Source of the DNA: CAZIPZ01 sp964541075
Lineage (GTDB): Bacteria > Acidobacteriota > Terriglobia > 20CM-2-55-15
DNA: 54,290 nucleotides
Direction of reading: 5' to 3'
Assembly: GCA_964541075.1 (NCBI GenBank)
Contig: CAZIPZ010000002.1
Location: forward strand, 1-54,290
Position numbers and translations under genes: made by a program. The notes under the pieces were generated by a model that saw only the letters and a list, made by a program, of their open reading frames with translations, did no database searches and was not told the origin of the DNA. Numbering within the stretch: position 1 is the first letter of the stretch; each line of letters opens with the position of its first letter. Of this stretch, positions 52,037 to 54,290 are shown piece after piece.

Positions 52037-52527
52037 CTGAGTTCTACTTCCTTCGACACGGGATTGCGGCGCCCAAAGATGATCCTTCCTTTCCGGACGA
52101 TAGCGAACGGCCTCTGATTAACGATGGCATCAAGAAAACCCGCGCCGCAGCACGAGGGCTTGCCGCGCTGGACATCGAATTCGATCGGTTGTTCACCAGC
52201 CCCTTTCGACGCGCTAGAGAAACGGCGGAAATCGTCGGCAAGATGCTTGGCATTAAAGTTGAGGAACTGCCGGAGCTGGCCGCGAATCGATCTGTATCTG
52301 AACTCCTGGGTGCGCTGGAAGCCATCAAGGACGAGCACATTTTGCTGGTGGGGCATCAGCCACTACTGGGCGAGTGCATCTCGTTTCTCCTCTCGAAGTC
52401 CAAGAGTCTGAGTATTGATTTGAAAAAGAGCGGTCTGTGTGTAGTAGCGGTGGGCAACCCTCCAGTTCCCAGCGGTGGAACGTTGAAATGGATGATGACG
52501 CCCAGACAATTGCGAAAGCTGGGCTGA
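52033..52527 (+). CDS. sixA: Phosphohistidine phosphatase SixA-like
   Basis: A 164-residue histidine phosphatase. RHG (residues 8-10 in FYFLRHGIAAP) contains the nucleophile His9, and TSPFRRARETAEIV and LVGHQPLLGE provide the second His and Arg. SixA-type enzymes remove phosphate from phosphohistidine on phosphotransfer proteins. It overlaps ppx by ATGA, a common pairing in bacteria. It could act on a histidine phosphoenzyme such as PPK1, but that is speculation. Confidence 0.9.
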   Translation: MTEFYFLRHGIAAPKDDPSFPDDSERPLINDGIKKTRAAARGLAALDIEFDRLFTSPFRRARETAEIVGKMLGIKVEELPELAANRSVSELLGALEAIKDEHILLVGHQPLLGECISFLLSKSKSLSIDLKKSGLCVVAVGNPPVPSGGTLKWMMTPRQLRKLG

Positions 52528-52550
52528 CCGGTGATGGCAGGTACGGTCGA

Positions 52551-53273
52551 TTAAAGCGGATGTTCTGCGCTTCTCCTCAAGTGTGGCAGTTTCAGCAGAG
52601 GTTCCACGATCTCTTTGATGTTTTCAAACACCGATTCGATGTTATGACTCGCCTCCAGGATCTGAAAGTCATAAGCCTTCGCCATGCGTTCGAACTCCGC
52701 TAGTAGCCTCGTCTGGTACTCCACAAAGCTGTCATAGAGGTCCTCTCCCAAGCGAAGATCCATTCCGGATTCCCAGTAGTTGAAACCGGCGTTTTGAATC
52801 ACTCTCGTGATGAGGTCCTCAGTATTCACTCTCAGGTACACGATAATGTCTGGCTTCAAGGCGAATTCGTAAACTTGTTTGATCCAATCCGAATCAGCTC
52901 CTCGAATGATGGCGCGCGCCATGAGGGAATAAATGTAGCGATCGGTAAGGACGACAAATCCGGCGCGAAGGGCTGGAATGATCTCGTTCTCAAGACGGTC
53001 GGCAAGATCGGTCGCATAGAACAAGGTCATTGTGAGTTGCCCCAGCGTGTGGCCTTCCTTCGCGATCTTCAGATCTTTTCCAGCGAGGGCGGACCTCGTC
53101 ATACCTGTATCGAGAACGGCATGCCCGTTGTTTTCCAGCCATTGTTTCAGCAGAGCGATGTGGGTCGATCTGCCGACTCCGTCGGTTCCTTCAATTACGA
53201 TCAGCTTGCCTTTTAGCTCCCCGAGGTCGATGCCCGGGAGCCCTTTTTCACCATAGAACTCAAATCCAGCCAT
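52551..53273 (-). CDS. Thymidylate-kinase-like protein with Arg in P-loop
   Basis: A 240-residue P-loop kinase of the TMPK fold. The P-loop reads EGTDGVGRST with Arg35 where nearly all such kinases have Lys, which normally holds the ATP phosphates. LTDRYIYS is the DRY motif. The segment NYWESGMDLRLGEDLYDSF is shared with the preceding paralogue but not with ordinary TMPK. The TMPK thymidine-binding Gln of S-x2-A-Y-Q is missing. Activity is doubtful or altered. It begins inside the end of the upstream kinase gene, overlapping by 61 bp. Confidence 0.75.
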   Translation of the reverse strand: MAGFEFYGEKGLPGIDLGELKGKLIVIEGTDGVGRSTHIALLKQWLENNGHAVLDTGMTRSALAGKDLKIAKEGHTLGQLTMTLFYATDLADRLENEIIPALRAGFVVLTDRYIYSLMARAIIRGADSDWIKQVYEFALKPDIIVYLRVNTEDLITRVIQNAGFNYWESGMDLRLGEDLYDSFVEYQTRLLAEFERMAKAYDFQILEASHNIESVFENIKEIVEPLLKLPHLRRSAEHPL

Positions 53274-53953
53274 TTACGAATCCTTGTTTTTTTGGCCCCC
53301 GCGAGAGCCACCGAGACGATCTCGCGCATTTGGACCTGCTGCTCTTCGATCGAACGGCTTGCGTCGATCACCACAAGGCCGAACTCCTGGACCATTTTTT
53401 CGTATTCATCAATGATGCGGCCCTGAAAAATCCTGAAACTTTCCTCGATGTCTTCGCTTATTCGCAGATCCATTCCGGCTTCGTAATACTTGATCGCATC
53501 GCGCCCGCCCAAAATGCGTTTCATCGCCTCATCAAGGGAGATCTTGAAATAGAAACCGATCGTCGGCTTGACCGCGAATTGATACAAGGAGCGCACCCAG
53601 CGCGGATCCACACCTCTGGCGACGTCTCTAGCAAACGCTGTATAGATATAGCGGTCGGCCAGCACGAGTGACCCTGATTTCAAGGGCGGAACTATGTGAT
53701 GCTCGGTTCGATCCGCGAAGTCCGTCGCATGTATGAGGCTGAACGTCATCGGCGTCAACATTCGTTTCTTCTTTCCACGCCGAGTGACATCGCGAACAAG
53801 AGGGGAAGAGTTCCACTCACTGAAAAACGTCACATATCCTTCAGACTCCAACCACTTCTGAAGCAGTGAGAGTTGAGTGCTCTTGCCGGACCCATCGATT
53901 CCCTCAACAATGAAAAGGCGTCCAGGAAATCGGTGCTTACCGTAGGTCTTCAT
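53213..53953 (-). CDS. Thymidylate-kinase-like protein with canonical P-loop
   Basis: A 246-residue P-loop kinase. EGIDGSGKST (Lys24) is a normal TMPK P-loop, and LADRYIYTAFARD is the DRY motif region. KYYEAGMDLRISEDIEESF marks the same subgroup as the paralogue downstream. The usual TMPK signature after DRY (a Tyr-Gln pair) is replaced by ARD, so the phosphate acceptor may not be dTMP. AGGAGAG nine bases before ATG 53953 gives a good ribosome site. It is translated first; the Arg-P-loop paralogue follows in an overlapping frame. Confidence 0.8.
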   Translation of the reverse strand: MKTYGKHRFPGRLFIVEGIDGSGKSTQLSLLQKWLESEGYVTFFSEWNSSPLVRDVTRRGKKKRMLTPMTFSLIHATDFADRTEHHIVPPLKSGSLVLADRYIYTAFARDVARGVDPRWVRSLYQFAVKPTIGFYFKISLDEAMKRILGGRDAIKYYEAGMDLRISEDIEESFRIFQGRIIDEYEKMVQEFGLVVIDASRSIEEQQVQMREIVSVALAGAKKTRIRKWLDLSSMVKKGSRASTSGS

Positions 53954-54021
53954 GAAGCATCTCTCCTAAGGGGATCACTATCATGAATGACCAATGCGGG
54001 CGGTGAGAAGTTAATAAACTG

Positions 54022-54290
54022 TTACAGGCGAGCATGTTCGCGCGCCAGTTCGGCTGTCAGGATGATCGCTGTTCCCGACCGCCGAACCTTCGCACTTTGG
54101 ACGTTGATCCTTTTTTTCAGGTGGACGGTGCGGAATAGGACCGGGGCGGCGTGAGGTGTTGGAGTTTGAAACAAGAGGTCGTCGGGCGTGACAAGAATCT
54201 TCACTTCACGACTGTTAATTGTTTGAATCCAAATAGTTACCTCCACGTGGCCCAATCCTTCCAAGACTTGAACCTCGCTTTTGGCGATCA
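54022..54290 (-). CDS. Unknown protein, 5' end beyond window
   Basis: An open minus-strand frame enters from the right edge and ends at 54022. At least 88 codons are visible: mixed hydrophobic and polar strands (VEVTIWIQTINS, VKILVTPDDLLF, RTVHLKKRINV, GTAIILTAELAREHARL). No signal, membrane segment or known motif is seen. The true start is outside the window, so family and length cannot be judged. A TTG at 54264 is only an internal codon in this view. Confidence 0.4.
   Translation of the reverse strand, partial: IAKSEVQVLEGLGHVEVTIWIQTINSREVKILVTPDDLLFQTPTPHAAPVLFRTVHLKKRINVQSAKVRRSGTAIILTAELAREHARL

Noticed and set aside
1..54290. tRNA, rRNA or CRISPR loci
   Set aside because: I looked for T-arm-like GGTTCGAATCC words, rRNA-like stretches and regular direct repeats and found none that hold up.

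Overview
The window is 54.3 kb of mid-GC, gene-dense bacterial DNA carrying two 10-N scaffold gaps (38950-38959 and 46530-46539), so it is probably a draft or metagenome-assembled scaffold. ADP-heptose-type LPS core genes (hldA, a GT9 heptosyltransferase) point to a Gram-negative envelope. The VWFA-related secreted protein at 28209-29180, the matrixin/IPT secreted protein with C-terminal repeats at 12032-15988 and the Vgb-like propeller are typical of Acidobacteriota. I infer an acidobacterium; no rRNA or other phylogenetic marker is present to prove it. I see no tRNA, CRISPR array, intact insertion sequence or prophage.

Layout. (1) 1-11206, envelope polysaccharide block: a truncated M20 peptidase, a GT4 glycosyltransferase, rmlA-rmlB, a zinc-ribbon methyltransferase, two overlapping GT2 glycosyltransferases, two small envelope proteins, then on the minus strand a Trm112-like protein, heptosyltransferase, hldA and another GT4. 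(2) 11520-15988, a small secreted protein and a 1318-residue matrixin-type metalloprotease, overlapping by one base. (3) 16008-26754, an EF-G paralogue, an M16-like protein that has lost its metal site, hydantoinase/oxoprolinase-type hyuA-hyuB, a DUF218 (YdcF-like) protein, and a tandem M42 pair of which the first copy has lost metal ligands and the second is intact. (4) 26755-37396, a gene-poor stretch with structured inverted repeats, a SUMF1-like protein, a VWFA-related protein, a flavin reductase, alanine racemase, an osmoprotectant ABC transporter (ATPase plus permease-binding protein fusion), a DUF486 protein, a ligase-ACP-acyltransferase fusion and a di-haem peroxidase. (5) 37486-40569, a zinc-ribbon protein, a Vgb-like propeller interrupted by a gap, and a NYN/OST-HTH protein.

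(6) 40830-53953 is a phosphate and polyphosphate island: ppk1, a minus-strand phoB-type regulator divergent from pstSCAB-phoU, a second phoB-type regulator and phoR, then a PPOX protein, ppx, sixA and two overlapping thymidylate-kinase-like genes. The phoB/pstS divergent region holds GTTCAC-like units at exact 11-bp spacing ending just before a -10 element, as in a Pho box. Together the genes cover phosphate sensing, high-affinity uptake, storage as polyphosphate and its breakdown.

A recurring feature is a -10-like hexamer so close to the start codon that the predicted transcript has a leader of only 0-9 nt. I see it at more than a dozen gene starts, including both sides of the 41-bp alr/opuCA divergent gap. 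Genes inside operons mostly overlap by ATGA, and a minority (fusA-like, DUF218, PPOX, peroxidase, first tmk-like gene) have clear Shine-Dalgarno sites. The most unusual items are the tandem kinase pair, the M42 active/inactive pair, the inactive M16 homologue, and a contig-end anomaly that breaks the Vgb-like gene.
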